41,756 nt of DNA from Pseudomonadota bacterium (GTDB taxonomy: Bacteria; SZUA-182; DTGQ01). The notes under the pieces were generated by a model that searched no databases, was not told where the DNA came from, and saw only the letters and a list, made by a program, of their open reading frames with translations. Of this stretch, positions 7,415 through 15,771 are shown piece by piece (positions within the stretch are counted from its first letter, which is position 1; each line of letters starts with the position of its first letter). The translations under genes were made by a program, and so were the position numbers. The stretch lies in contig DAOURK010000026.1 of NCBI GenBank assembly GCA_030625085.1, positions 1 to 41,756 of the forward strand, in the 5' to 3' direction.

Positions 7415-9553
7415 TCACCTCTCAGTTACTTCAACAATCGCCTCCATGGTAACTGAAAGAAGTTGCTCCAATTCCTGAATACTTATAGAAAGAGGCGGCA
7501 TAATAACAATTACATCTCCTAGAGGGCGCAAAATTACTCCCCTCTTTCGGGTTTCTTGAATAACCCGGATACCGATTTTTTCTTCCCAGTAATAAGGCTC
7601 TTTGGTCTTTTTATTTTTTACCAATTCGATACCGGCTAAAAGACCCTTTTGTCGGATGTCTCCCACATGAGGCAGGTCCCAAAATTTTTGAAGCCTTTCA
7701 TGAAAAAATTCAATTTTCTCCTGAATATTTTCAATCACCTGTTCCTTTTTAAAAATATCCAGATTAGCCAAAGCTGCCCGACAGGCCAGCGGATTTCCAG
7801 TATACGTGTGACCATGAAAAAAGGTTTTTCTCTCGTTGTAACCCCCTAAAAAACCCGAATAAATTTTTTCTGTGGTCAAAGTAGCTGCCAGGGGCAAATA
7901 CCCTCCGGTGATGCCCTTGGCCAGACACAAAATATCCGGTTGAACCATCTCATGTTCACAGGCAAACATTTTCCCTGTTCGGCCAAACCCCACGGCCACC
8001 TCATCGGCAATCATTAATATTTGGTATTGTGCACACAGCTCTTTTACTTTTTTTAAAAATCCTTCCGGCGCAACCAACATACCACCAGCCCCTTGCACAC
8101 AAGGCTCAATAATAAGGGCACAAATATCTGAGGCATGATCCTTTAAAATATGCTCTAAATCATTAAGACAGCGCTTTTGGCACACTGAGGGATCAAGCTT
8201 ATAGGCACATCGATAACAATAAGGAGAAGGAGCGCGGAAAGAGTTGAATAGCAGGGGATGATATACCTGATGAAAAAGATCAATTCCACCTACACTTACC
8301 GCACCTAAGGTATCCCCATGATAACTGTTTTCAAAATAGATAAATCGTTTCTTTTCCTTTTTTCCCTGCTGCTGCCAATACTGAAAACTCATCTTTAAGG
8401 CAATTTCACAGGCTGTGGCCCCGCTGTCAGAATAAAACACGCGGCTCAACCCTTGAGGGGCGATATGCACCAGGCGCTGTGCCAATTCAATGGCCGGCGC
8501 ATGGGTAAGGCCCAGCATGGTAGAGTGGCCTATTCGGGTCAATTGGTCCTGTATAGCCTTATCGATTTCTTTTTTTTGATGACCGTGGACATTCGTCCAG
8601 AGGCTGGCCACACCATCAATATATTTACGACCATCTGAGTCTTCCAGCCGAACTCCTTTTCCTGACTCAATTACCAACGGATCTTCCCGGGTCCAATCCT
8701 GCATCTGCGTAAAGGGGTGCCAAAGATATTCTTTATCCCACCCTTTGAGGCGAGAGGATCGCTGGTGCTTATCTGAAAGGGAAGAAGAGGGTGCTGAAGC
8801 AGAAGAAAAGGATTCAATAAAGGTTAAAAGCCTTTCTAAATCAAGATGCCTCTGGGCCAATTCTTTCAAATTTCCGAGGCTTCCTTGTTCCATGGAAATG
8901 GAGGGGGAGTGAGGCAAAATCCCCAAAATATTTATCTTTCCGAAAGCTTCAATAATCTCAGGGTTGGTTTTTTCACAAATTCCCTCAGGAGAAAATGAAG
9001 CATGGTTAAGTACCACCCCGACTATGGGGATATCCTTATTCCGCAAAGCTTCCAGGGTTAAGAGTGTATGATTAATGGTCCCCAGAGTGGCCCGAGCTAC
9101 CAGCACCACAGGAAAATCCAAATCTTGAATAAGGTCAATCATCATATAATCTTGGCTCACAGGCACCATAATTCCCCCAGCCCCCTCAATTACCGAAAAG
9201 GAATAGTGCTCCTGGAGCCATTCAGCAGCCTGTAAAATTCGGGAAGATTCAATATTCACTCCTTCACATCGTGCAGCAACAAAAGGAGCCAATGGTTCCT
9301 TTAATAAATAAGGAATGTGGGGATTAAAGGAAAAAGGAAAATTGGGGGTTTTCCCCTCCTCTCCCAGAGCTTTATTCATAAATTCCGCATCAGGAGAAAA
9401 ACGAACTTTTTCTTTCATTATAGCTCCGGTTTGGATTGGTTTCATAATACCGACCTTTAATCCTTTTTGTTGTAACCCCAAGGCAATGGCAGAGGAAACT
9501 ATTGTCTTCCCCACTCCTGTATCCGTACCGGTTACAAAGACTCCCTTTTTCAC
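7415..9553 (-). CDS. bioDA: Fused dethiobiotin synthetase-DAPA aminotransferase (BioD-BioA)
   Basis: The 712-residue product is a fusion. Residues 1 to about 245 are BioD: the P-loop GTDTGVGKT is at 9-17, followed by MKPIQTGA and EGAGGIMVPV. After a serine-rich linker (about 246-268) comes BioA, a class III PLP aminotransferase starting at LWHPFTQMQDW. It has the Schiff-base lysine K546 in AKGITGG and the FENSYHGDTLGA and FHGHTYTGNPLAC motifs. BioA converts KAPA to DAPA and BioD closes the ureido ring of DAPA to dethiobiotin, so the fusion joins consecutive steps. The order D-A is the one known in the plant bifunctional enzyme. The start codon is GTG preceded by AAGGAG. Both active sites look intact. 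It lies between bioC and the ahbC-like gene. Confidence 0.93.
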   Translation of the reverse strand: MKKGVFVTGTDTGVGKTIVSSAIALGLQQKGLKVGIMKPIQTGAIMKEKVRFSPDAEFMNKALGEEGKTPNFPFSFNPHIPYLLKEPLAPFVAARCEGVNIESSRILQAAEWLQEHYSFSVIEGAGGIMVPVSQDYMMIDLIQDLDFPVVLVARATLGTINHTLLTLEALRNKDIPIVGVVLNHASFSPEGICEKTNPEIIEAFGKINILGILPHSPSISMEQGSLGNLKELAQRHLDLERLLTFIESFSSASAPSSSLSDKHQRSSRLKGWDKEYLWHPFTQMQDWTREDPLVIESGKGVRLEDSDGRKYIDGVASLWTNVHGHQKKEIDKAIQDQLTRIGHSTMLGLTHAPAIELAQRLVHIAPQGLSRVFYSDSGATACEIALKMSFQYWQQQGKKEKKRFIYFENSYHGDTLGAVSVGGIDLFHQVYHPLLFNSFRAPSPYCYRCAYKLDPSVCQKRCLNDLEHILKDHASDICALIIEPCVQGAGGMLVAPEGFLKKVKELCAQYQILMIADEVAVGFGRTGKMFACEHEMVQPDILCLAKGITGGYLPLAATLTTEKIYSGFLGGYNERKTFFHGHTYTGNPLACRAALANLDIFKKEQVIENIQEKIEFFHERLQKFWDLPHVGDIRQKGLLAGIELVKNKKTKEPYYWEEKIGIRVIQETRKRGVILRPLGDVIVIMPPLSISIQELEQLLSVTMEAIVEVTER

Positions 9554-9651
9554 CTAAGAATACTCCTTACATACCATATAAATTCTCTTTCCCTCTCCTA
9601 TTACCAAACACTTGATGAAGGCTGTGACAGAGATAAATGTTCTTTGAAAAT

Positions 9652-10503
9652 TTATAATCCCTTACCACACACTTTTTTTTCTGCTCTGGCCAGAATAATT
9701 CGATAGGTGGCTGTAAAGCCCTTTCCGTTTCGAAAATTCTTTTCATAGCAGTGAATCATCTCTTGCAAAATTTTTCTTCCCCCCAACCCAAAAGAGCGAT
9801 CCAAGGTAGCATTTGAAGCGCCCATAGCCTTTAATTCCGAAAGTAGCAACCGGACATCAGAATGGAATTGGGGAATAATCAATTCCTTGAAAAGGATTTG
9901 AGAAAAACCATAAGTTTCAAGGATCTCTTTAAGATTTTGGGAGGAGAGAAATGATTGAGTGCGCATTTTTGAAGCATCAATTTTTAATCTTTGGTAAGCC
10001 TGCTGAAAGGAAAAATGCAGCTCAGCCAGCGTTCCTTCGCCAAAAAGAGAAAAACAAAATTCCGCCTCGGGTTTTAAAATGCGATACACTTCACAAAACG
10101 CCTCTCCAAGATTCGGTACCCACTGAAAAGCTGAATTGGAGAGCGCTAAGTCAAAGCTTGATGATTGATAAGGCAATTTTTCCGCATCAGCCTGAAGAAA
10201 CAGGGGAGATTTCCATTTACCCGCGGATGGGCCTAACCTCTTTGATGACGCCTTATGGCGGGCCTGCTTGATCATTCCAAAAGCAAGATCACAACCATGC
10301 AATTCTGAGGATGGGAAAACCTTGTTTAGACTCCACAATAACCTACCCGTCCCCGTGCCAATATCCAAAATGCGCCTGGCCTCATGGACAGCAAAAAAGG
10401 AAAGCAGTTGCCGGCTAATTTCAGATTGCAAACTCGATATCCTGTCATAATGAGCTGCTGCCGCTGAAAAATTTTTTTGTACTTTTTTTTTGTTGATTGG
10501 CAT
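9652..10503 (-). CDS. bioC: Malonyl-ACP O-methyltransferase BioC
   Basis: The 283-residue class I SAM methyltransferase begins INKKKVQKNFSAAAAHYD, typical of BioC. The SAM-binding motif ILDIGTGTGRLL is at about 65-76, DAEKLPYQSSSFDLALSN at about 110-128, and the motif FQWVPN follows. BioC methylates malonyl-ACP to start pimelate synthesis, and BioH, nearby at 11655, removes the methyl group later. The gene is 98 nt upstream of bioDA on the same strand. An opposite-strand toxin-antitoxin pair separates it from bioH. Confidence 0.9.
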   Translation of the reverse strand: MPINKKKVQKNFSAAAAHYDRISSLQSEISRQLLSFFAVHEARRILDIGTGTGRLLWSLNKVFPSSELHGCDLAFGMIKQARHKASSKRLGPSAGKWKSPLFLQADAEKLPYQSSSFDLALSNSAFQWVPNLGEAFCEVYRILKPEAEFCFSLFGEGTLAELHFSFQQAYQRLKIDASKMRTQSFLSSQNLKEILETYGFSQILFKELIIPQFHSDVRLLLSELKAMGASNATLDRSFGLGGRKILQEMIHCYEKNFRNGKGFTATYRIILARAEKKVCGKGL

Positions 10504-10795
10504 CTTGTCCCTATACTACCATAACGAAAGTCTCTTCGGAATAGCAATTATTTTTTCCGGCTCTTCCCCTTTTAATGTATTCTCTATTTTCCTTTCAACA
10601 ATATCCTTAAGGTTTATGAAGAAATAGGGGAGGGGACTTTTTATTTTTTTACGGCCTGTCTGGCTATTTATCTATGCTTTAAAAATGGATTATAGCAGGA
10701 ATAAATTTTCCATTTTTCATTTTCTACCTAAATATGATATCTTAATGAGATAAGATTACATAAAAAGTATAAATAAACCTAAAAAGATTCTGCGT
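10504..10795. other. AT-rich divergent intergenic region between bioC and mntA
   Basis: This 292-bp gap must hold the start sites for both bioC (minus) and the MNT/HEPN pair (plus). It is strongly AT-rich near the plus-strand gene. I cannot pick out a convincing promoter or operator. Confidence 0.35.
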
Positions 10796-11227
10796 ATGCC
10801 AAGAAAAAAAAGCGTGAATAAAACCAAAGTTATCATTAAAACCATTGTACACCATTACTCGGCTGCTCAAGCAATTTATCTTTTTGGTTCATATAATACG
10901 CCGGATGAACAGTTGGAGAGTGATGTAGATATCGCTATTCTTTTTTTACCCCCACAAGCTAAAGAGATTGGTTCCCTAGTAATGAGTGATCTTGTTTTTG
11001 AATTGGAATCTCTTTTACATAAAGAAGTTGATTTAATAAATATTCGTATGGTAAATACTGTTTTTCAAAAAGAGATAGTGATGAATGCTCGCCGGATTTA
11101 TTGTCAGGATGAATATGCAGCCGATGAATTTGAAATGCTTGTTTTTTCAAAATATCAAAAATTAGAGGAAGAAAGAAAAGAGATTGTTGAGGCTATCCTG
11201 AAAAGCGGGAGGATTTTAACTATATGA
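10796..11227 (+). CDS. mntA: MntA-type minimal nucleotidyltransferase antitoxin
   Basis: The 143-residue protein contains the nucleotidyltransferase signature GSX10DXD exactly: G31-S32, then D43 and D45, with a further acidic residue at D79 (KEVDLIN). This is the signature of MntA antitoxins, which transfer AMP units to the conserved tyrosine of the partner HEPN toxin. The gene overlaps hepT at an ATGA junction (4 nt), as is usual for the pair. It is on the plus strand inside a minus-strand biotin cluster, so it was probably inserted there. The N-terminus is lysine-rich. The C-terminal 30 residues are charged and helical. Confidence 0.88.
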   Translation: MPRKKSVNKTKVIIKTIVHHYSAAQAIYLFGSYNTPDEQLESDVDIAILFLPPQAKEIGSLVMSDLVFELESLLHKEVDLINIRMVNTVFQKEIVMNARRIYCQDEYAADEFEMLVFSKYQKLEEERKEIVEAILKSGRILTI

Positions 11228-11637
11228 ATGATATTATTCTAAACAAAAAAGAAAGTATAGAGCGCTGTGTTAAACAAATTTATCATTATTATAATTTGAC
11301 GTCTGAAAAATCCTTTGAAGAAGACTGTTTAAAACAGGATGCAATTGCGCTTAATTTGCAAAGAGCCTGTGAACAAGCAATAGATCTGGCCAATTATGTG
11401 ATTAAAACAAAAAAACTTGGATTACCCAAAGAAAGCAAGGAAAGTTTCAGAATTCTTGCCAAAGAAAAAATTGTACCTGAAACACTGGCCACAAATCTTG
11501 AAAAAATGGTTGGGTTTAGAAATGTGCTTGTTCATGAATATCAAAAGCTTGATTTGAAATTGATGACTGAGGTTATTGAGAATCATTTAGAGGAGTTAAT
11601 AGATTTCACAAATTTTATTATGCAAGAATTTAAGTAG
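11224..11637 (+). CDS. hepT: HepT-type HEPN ribonuclease toxin
   Basis: The 137-residue all-helical protein of the DUF86/HepT family carries the HEPN catalytic motif RX4HXY: R99, H104 and Y106 in FRNVLVHEY. The tyrosine is the residue modified by MntA in characterised pairs. HEPN toxins cleave RNA and act in stress or phage defence. It is translationally coupled to mntA. It ends 17 bp before the convergent bioH gene, leaving almost no room for a terminator between them. Both genes look intact. Confidence 0.88.
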   Translation: MNDIILNKKESIERCVKQIYHYYNLTSEKSFEEDCLKQDAIALNLQRACEQAIDLANYVIKTKKLGLPKESKESFRILAKEKIVPETLATNLEKMVGFRNVLVHEYQKLDLKLMTEVIENHLEELIDFTNFIMQEFK

Positions 11638-11654
11638 CTGATTTTTTATTAAGA

Positions 11655-12446
11655 TTATTCAAAAGAGTTAAGAAAATTTTCCAGTGCATGATTGAATTCT
11701 TTTTCTTGGGTAAGGAAGGGAAGGTGACCGCAATCGGGAAAAATCTTGAGTTGAGAGCTGCCTATATGTTGGTGCATATAGCGGCCTGCCTGAACAGGGC
11801 AAAGGCGATCATTTTCCCCGTGAAGGATGAGCACAGGGACGATTATACCTGATAAAATCGGTCTAAGGTCCACCTTTTCTAATATATCCAACCCTTCCAA
11901 AAGCGCTTGATCACTGATACCTTTGTTTGATTTTAACATATCCCGGATTTTTAACATTACCTGCCGATTTTTTTCCCCTTCGCTGAAAAGAAGTTGATGA
12001 AAGGCGGTAAAAGCAATAAGTTTATCCTTGAGGAGCCTTTTTCTCAACAAGCGCAATTCCCCCTCTGTTAAACCATAGGAAAAACTTCCATCCAAAAGAA
12101 ATTTTGGGGTTCCGTCCACTAAAGTAAGGGAAGAAACAAGGGAAGAAAATCTGGAGGCAAACTCCAGGGCTATCATACTGCCTAAAGACCAGCCGATTAG
12201 ATGAAGCGAAGATATGCGGTGATAACTACAGAACTTAAATAATCCTTCAGATAGCGTCTTTAAGGTGCGCGGAGTAAAAAAAAAGGACGAAAAATGAGAA
12301 TCTCGAAGCAGGTAGTCGGGGGCTATAACCGGCCATTTTTGGGAAAAATAAGAAACCTGTGCCTGCCAGATAGAGGAAGTTGTTCCCCACCCGTGAAGGA
12401 AAACAAGAGGGGGCTTTAGAGGCAGCTTTTCTATATCTTCACTCAC
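11655..12446 (-). CDS. bioH: Pimeloyl-ACP methyl ester carboxylesterase BioH
   Basis: The 263-residue alpha/beta hydrolase has the oxyanion segment FLHGWGTTSSIWQ near residue 17-29 and the nucleophile elbow GWSLGS around residue 85-90. The acid is in HGENDRLCP and the catalytic histidine in GHLPFL near residue 240. BioH hydrolyses pimeloyl-ACP methyl ester to end the BioC-dependent pimelate route. The neighbouring bioC and bioF make this call much safer than a generic hydrolase. The start is GTG with an AAGGA ribosome binding site; a shorter alternative is possible. Confidence 0.85.
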   Translation of the reverse strand: MSEDIEKLPLKPPLVFLHGWGTTSSIWQAQVSYFSQKWPVIAPDYLLRDSHFSSFFFTPRTLKTLSEGLFKFCSYHRISSLHLIGWSLGSMIALEFASRFSSLVSSLTLVDGTPKFLLDGSFSYGLTEGELRLLRKRLLKDKLIAFTAFHQLLFSEGEKNRQVMLKIRDMLKSNKGISDQALLEGLDILEKVDLRPILSGIIVPVLILHGENDRLCPVQAGRYMHQHIGSSQLKIFPDCGHLPFLTQEKEFNHALENFLNSFE

Positions 12447-12524
12447 TTGTTTTTTTCCTTATTACTCAATTCCTTTTTCCTCAAAATTGAACTTATAGAT
12501 TTTTAGAAAAATAATTATATAATT

Positions 12525-12625
12525 GATAGCCTCGTAAAAAGTCCAAAATTGGGGGCTTTGCACAACATAACTTATTTAATTTATGTAACCCAATTTTTGT
12601 AAAAATGACTTTTTACGATTGCATC
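12525..12625 (-). mobile_element. MITE-family element, copy 2 (101 bp)
   Basis: It runs from GATAGCCTCGTAAAAAGTC to GACTTTTTACGATTGCATC. The flanking perfect 6-bp direct repeats are ATAATT (12519-12524 and 12626-12631); the match continues to 10 bp if the following GATA is counted. Its core is the reverse complement of copies 3 and 4, so it is inserted in the opposite orientation. It lies in the 12447-12758 gap between bioF and bioH and has no coding capacity. Confidence 0.85.
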
Positions 12626-12646
12626 ATAATTGATATGTAATAAAAA

Positions 12647-12718
12647 GTAGCGAAGGGCTTTAACCCTAACAATAAAAAGCATTTTGGGGGACTTAGCAGA
12701 TCTAAAGCCCTGTGCTAC
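12647..12718. repeat. REP-like inverted repeat (GTAGC...GGGCTTTA family)
   Basis: The left arm GTAGCGAAGGGCTTTA pairs imperfectly with the right arm TAAAGCCCTGTGCTAC. A compact 28-bp version of the same palindrome occurs at 28426-28453, and a half-site (GGCTAAAGCCCT) near 3030. It lies upstream of bioH and downstream of bioF. Confidence 0.65.
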
Positions 12719-12758
12719 ATTATGAAATTTAATATCTGAAAATCTATAGATATTGAAT

Positions 12759-13946
12759 TTAGATTATGTTGAGTTTTTTCCCAATTCTCTGTATGTGCTC
12801 CAGCGCCTCTTCCAGGTCACACATCGAGTGTGTGGCCATAAGGGAAATCCTGAGTCTGGCTGTCCCTTCAGGAACGGCGGGAGGACGAATGGCAGGTGCA
12901 TAAATTCCCACATCCAAAAGACCTTGACTAAATTGAAGCGCCTTTTCATTTTCACCTGCCACAACAGGAATAATGTGAGTTTCACTTTCCAGGGTATTAA
13001 AGCCGGCTTCTTGTAATTGTTTTCGAAACCAGGCTGCCTGCCGCAGCAAAATATCCCGAAGATCAGGGCGATTCTGCACAATTTCCAGAGCTTTTACAGC
13101 CGTAGCAGCGGTTGAGGGAGGCAGGGCGGTGGTAAAAATGAAAGGACGAGCCTTATTAATCAAATAATCAATAAGCACTGAATCGCCCGCTACATAAGCG
13201 CCAAACCCTCCCAGGGCTTTGCCCAGTGTGCCCATTTGAATATCGATTTCTCCTTCCAAACCCAGTAGTTCGACAACTCCATGACCATTCTTCCCTAACA
13301 CCCCGGTAGCATGGGCTTCATCTACCATGACTGAAGCTTCATATTCCTTGGCTAGGGCAACAATATCACACAGAGGGGCAAGATCACCATCCATGCTAAA
13401 CACCGAATCTGTAACAATGAAACGTTTCTTGTGCCTGCCCTGGTGACTGATCATAAGTCTGCGCAGTTCATCTATATCTTTATGGGCGTAACGAACCAAT
13501 TGAGCTCGACTCAGTACAATGCCGTCAATGATGCTGGCGTGGTTATAGCGATCACAAAAAATTATATCATGCCGGTTGCAAAGGGCGCTCAAAAGAGCAC
13601 AGTTAGCCATATAACCGCAATTAAAGAGAAGAGCTGCTTCGGTTTTTTTAAAACAGGCTATTTGTTTTTCCAACTCCTCATGTATGCTCAGGTTCCCGGA
13701 GATCAATCGAGAGGCCCCTGCTCCTACGCCCAGATCGGAAAGGGCTTCGATAGCCGATTGCTTCAAAAATTTTGAATTGGCTAATCCCAAATAGTTATTA
13801 GAGGAAAAATTGATGACCTCTTTTCCCTGGAAAATAACTCTTGCTTTTTGGGCGCCGTTCAGAATTTTTAGATGGCGGTAACAATCTGTTTTTTTTAAGT
13901 AAGAGATTTCTTCTTTGAGAAATTCTTTAAATGAATCTTGAAGCAT
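12759..13946 (-). CDS. bioF: 8-amino-7-oxononanoate synthase BioF
   Basis: The 395-residue PLP-dependent alpha-oxoamine synthase shows VINFSSNNYLGL near residue 43, the GAGASRLISGN segment, and the dyad DEAHATGVLG around residue 208. The Schiff-base lysine is K243 in MGTLGKALGG. It condenses pimeloyl-ACP with alanine to give KAPA. It is 180 bp downstream of bioB and 312 bp upstream of bioH; both gaps are occupied by repeats, so the biotin genes may no longer form one tight transcript. The related glycine C-acetyltransferase is excluded mainly by context. Confidence 0.93.
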   Translation of the reverse strand: MLQDSFKEFLKEEISYLKKTDCYRHLKILNGAQKARVIFQGKEVINFSSNNYLGLANSKFLKQSAIEALSDLGVGAGASRLISGNLSIHEELEKQIACFKKTEAALLFNCGYMANCALLSALCNRHDIIFCDRYNHASIIDGIVLSRAQLVRYAHKDIDELRRLMISHQGRHKKRFIVTDSVFSMDGDLAPLCDIVALAKEYEASVMVDEAHATGVLGKNGHGVVELLGLEGEIDIQMGTLGKALGGFGAYVAGDSVLIDYLINKARPFIFTTALPPSTAATAVKALEIVQNRPDLRDILLRQAAWFRKQLQEAGFNTLESETHIIPVVAGENEKALQFSQGLLDVGIYAPAIRPPAVPEGTARLRISLMATHSMCDLEEALEHIQRIGKKLNII

Positions 13947-13997
13947 TAGTTAAATACCGCCTCCAATTAGATTGCCCTGATTGATGATAGACAATTT

Positions 13998-14066
13998 AGA
14001 CAGGATTAACAATTAACAGGATGGCCATGATTTTTATTGATCCTGATTATCCTGTCAATCCTGTCT
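13998..14066. repeat. Inverted repeat of the GACAGGATTAACAGGAT type
   Basis: The arm AGACAGGATT (13998-14007) pairs exactly with AATCCTGTCT (14057-14066). Inner arms, AACAGGAT and ATCCTG/TATCCTGT, extend the structure imperfectly. This is a short dispersed intergenic palindrome type common in bacterial genomes. It sits between bioB and bioF. Confidence 0.7.
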
Positions 14067-14126
14067 CATAAAAATAGCTAAAAAACCGTGTAAATAAAAT
14101 AAAAATTCTCTACTTTTACATTATAG

Positions 14127-15134
14127 TTATGACGATTTGCTGGAAGGAATAAATCCCAGGTCCCGAATCATTGTCTGATCCTCTGACCAAGGACTTCCTT
14201 TAGTAGTGAGATAATTTCCCACCATCATTCCGTTGGCACCGGCCAAAAAAATCCATGATTGCAGGCTGCGTAAAGTAATCTGACGACCTCCACACACATA
14301 CATATTGGTTTCCGGCAAAATAAGCCGAAAAAAAGCTATGGTTTTCAGTGCTTCAAGCGCAGCTATAAGCCCACGCTCCTCACAGCGAGTCCCTTTAACA
14401 GGATGGAGAAAATTTATGGGGATGGAGTCTACCTCTAATTCCTTTAAGGTAAAAGCCAGCTCCAATCGCTGTTGAAAAGTCTCCCCCAGCCCAAAAATTC
14501 CACCGCTGCATATTTGTAATCCGGCAGCCTTAGCTGCTTCAACAGTTTTTCTTCGCTGTTTAAAAGAGTGGGTTGTACAAACCTTAGGGAAAAAGCTTTC
14601 AGACGTTTCCAAGTTGTGATGGTATCGTTGCAATCCTGCATGCTTTAAATCAATTAATGTATTAAAAGAAATTGTCCCCAGGGAGGCTGAACAAGATAGG
14701 GAAGGAAACAATTCATTGATTTTTTGAATAGCTTCAATAATGCACTCAATCTCCTTTGGGTTTTCTATTTTATGGCCGCTGGTCACCATACTGAAGCAAT
14801 GAACTCCCATGGCCTCGGCCTGGGTTGCTTTTTCGATTAGCTGTTTAGCGCTTAACAATGGATAACTATTCACCTGGGCCTGATGGTGCAGTGATTGAGC
14901 ACAAAAGATACAATCCTCACTGCAATAGCCGCTTTTGGCATTCGTTATAGCACACAGTTTTATTCGCCGACTAAATGATTTTTCTCGGATTCTGTCGCTG
15001 ATTTCAAACAGGGCAGGTAAATCATTCAAAGAAATTTTCCCATTAAGGGCAAGTGCCTCTTGCAGACTTAAAGAGTCTCCTGCAAGAATTTTTCCCTCTA
15101 TTTCCCCCATGAATTGACGAAATTTTTTTCCCAT
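14127..15134 (-). CDS. bioB: Biotin synthase BioB
   Basis: The 335-residue radical SAM enzyme has its cluster cysteines in YCSEDCIFC (C71, C75, C78). The family markers NAKSGYCSEDC, HHNLETS, GGIFGLGE and PINFLHPVKGT are present. The arginine-containing stretch GGRQITLR near residue 280 fits the auxiliary [2Fe-2S] site. It inserts sulfur into dethiobiotin, the last step of the pathway. It is the first gene of the minus-strand biotin cluster, which then reads bioF, bioH, bioC and bioDA. All activities needed from malonyl-ACP to biotin, apart from shared fatty-acid enzymes, are therefore present. Confidence 0.95.
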   Translation of the reverse strand: MGKKFRQFMGEIEGKILAGDSLSLQEALALNGKISLNDLPALFEISDRIREKSFSRRIKLCAITNAKSGYCSEDCIFCAQSLHHQAQVNSYPLLSAKQLIEKATQAEAMGVHCFSMVTSGHKIENPKEIECIIEAIQKINELFPSLSCSASLGTISFNTLIDLKHAGLQRYHHNLETSESFFPKVCTTHSFKQRRKTVEAAKAAGLQICSGGIFGLGETFQQRLELAFTLKELEVDSIPINFLHPVKGTRCEERGLIAALEALKTIAFFRLILPETNMYVCGGRQITLRSLQSWIFLAGANGMMVGNYLTTKGSPWSEDQTMIRDLGFIPSSKSS

Positions 15135-15233
15135 TATTGATGACTCTTTTATTAATATTGATGTTCACGCCCGTTGACATATAAAACTCATTCTATGATA
15201 AATAATACAAAAATTCAACTCATCTGATCCCTT

Positions 15234-15344
15234 ATGCGCAAGCTCTTTTCCGGCAAAAAGGCGCCACATGAGAATTCTATTGCCCTGAAGAAAACTTTTA
15301 CTGTTTGCCTGGTTGTTTGTTTAATGCTTTTCGGTTGCCATTAG
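15234..15344 (+). CDS. Small lipoprotein-like ORF (36 aa), possibly a gene remnant
   Basis: The 36-codon frame begins MRKLFSGKKAPHE and ends in a hydrophobic segment TVCLVVCLMLFGCH. The LFGC segment resembles a lipobox, although the protein stops one residue after the cysteine. There is no clear ribosome binding site. It could be a tiny lipopeptide like the entericidins, or the truncated 5' end of a lost lipoprotein gene; I favour the latter. It lies in the 15135-15771 intergenic region with hairpin repeats downstream. Confidence 0.25.
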   Translation: MRKLFSGKKAPHENSIALKKTFTVCLVVCLMLFGCH

Positions 15345-15458
15345 CACAATTTTATTTTATACTTTGTTTTCAGAGAAACCGCGCTTTATAAGGGATTCTT
15401 AAGACATAAAATAAAGGGCTCCATTCAAATTCAGACAGAAATTTTACTAATTAATAAG

Positions 15459-15592
15459 CCCCCACTTTCAGTGGGGGATCCTTATGCTGGGGGATCAAAG
15501 GGGGGCGCAGCATCCCCCTTGCCAAGGTGGTGGTTTAAAGCCACCATCGCGGAGTCGAACCACCCGCGCAAGCGATAGCGCCCTGCGGGTGG
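15459..15592. repeat. Cluster of GC-rich hairpins
   Basis: Hairpins follow one another in an otherwise AT-rich gap: CCCCCAC/GTGGGGG (15459-15477), GGGGGAT/ATCCCCC (15489-15518), TGGTGG/CCACCA (15528-15546) and CCACCCGC/GCGGGTGG (15560-15592). There is no T-tract after them. The AAGCCCCCACT...AGTGGGGG type of hairpin is reminiscent of IS200/IS605 ends, but no tnpA or tnpB remains. A structured RNA or a non-autonomous mobile element are the alternatives. Confidence 0.55.
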
Positions 15593-15593
15593 T

Positions 15594-15610
15594 GAGTTTA
15601 CGAGACCATC
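15594..15610 (+). mobile_element. Solo right end of the MITE family
   Basis: GAGTTTACGAGACCATC matches the right terminal repeat GACTTTTTACGAGACCATC of the MITE family after a short deletion; the last 14 bases are identical. No left end lies within 150 bp. It immediately follows the GC-rich hairpin cluster, which may have replaced the rest of the element. Confidence 0.45.
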
Positions 15611-15771
15611 ATCTATGAGGCTGTTGATTTAGTCCAAAATTGAGTAATTTTCTGAAAAATAGCAGTCATAACATTTTGTTTTTATTGAACTGCAATTTTG
15701 CCATTTTATCAAAATCATAGTAAAGCAACAGAGTCATCTATTGTTTTAAAAAAATAAATGGATTGAAGTGT

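Noticed and set aside
12764-13081. Long open frames opposite or out of frame with bioF, and similar ones over bioB, ahbC and rtcB
   Set aside because: They overlap recognisable enzymes in the correct frame, have no domain and no ribosome binding site, and are shadows of the real genes.
15616-15735. Another MITE copy after the solo right end (AGTCCAAAATTG shared with copy 2)
   Set aside because: Only about 12 bases match and the inverted repeat CTGTTG.../...CAACAG around it is weak; ends and target duplications are missing.
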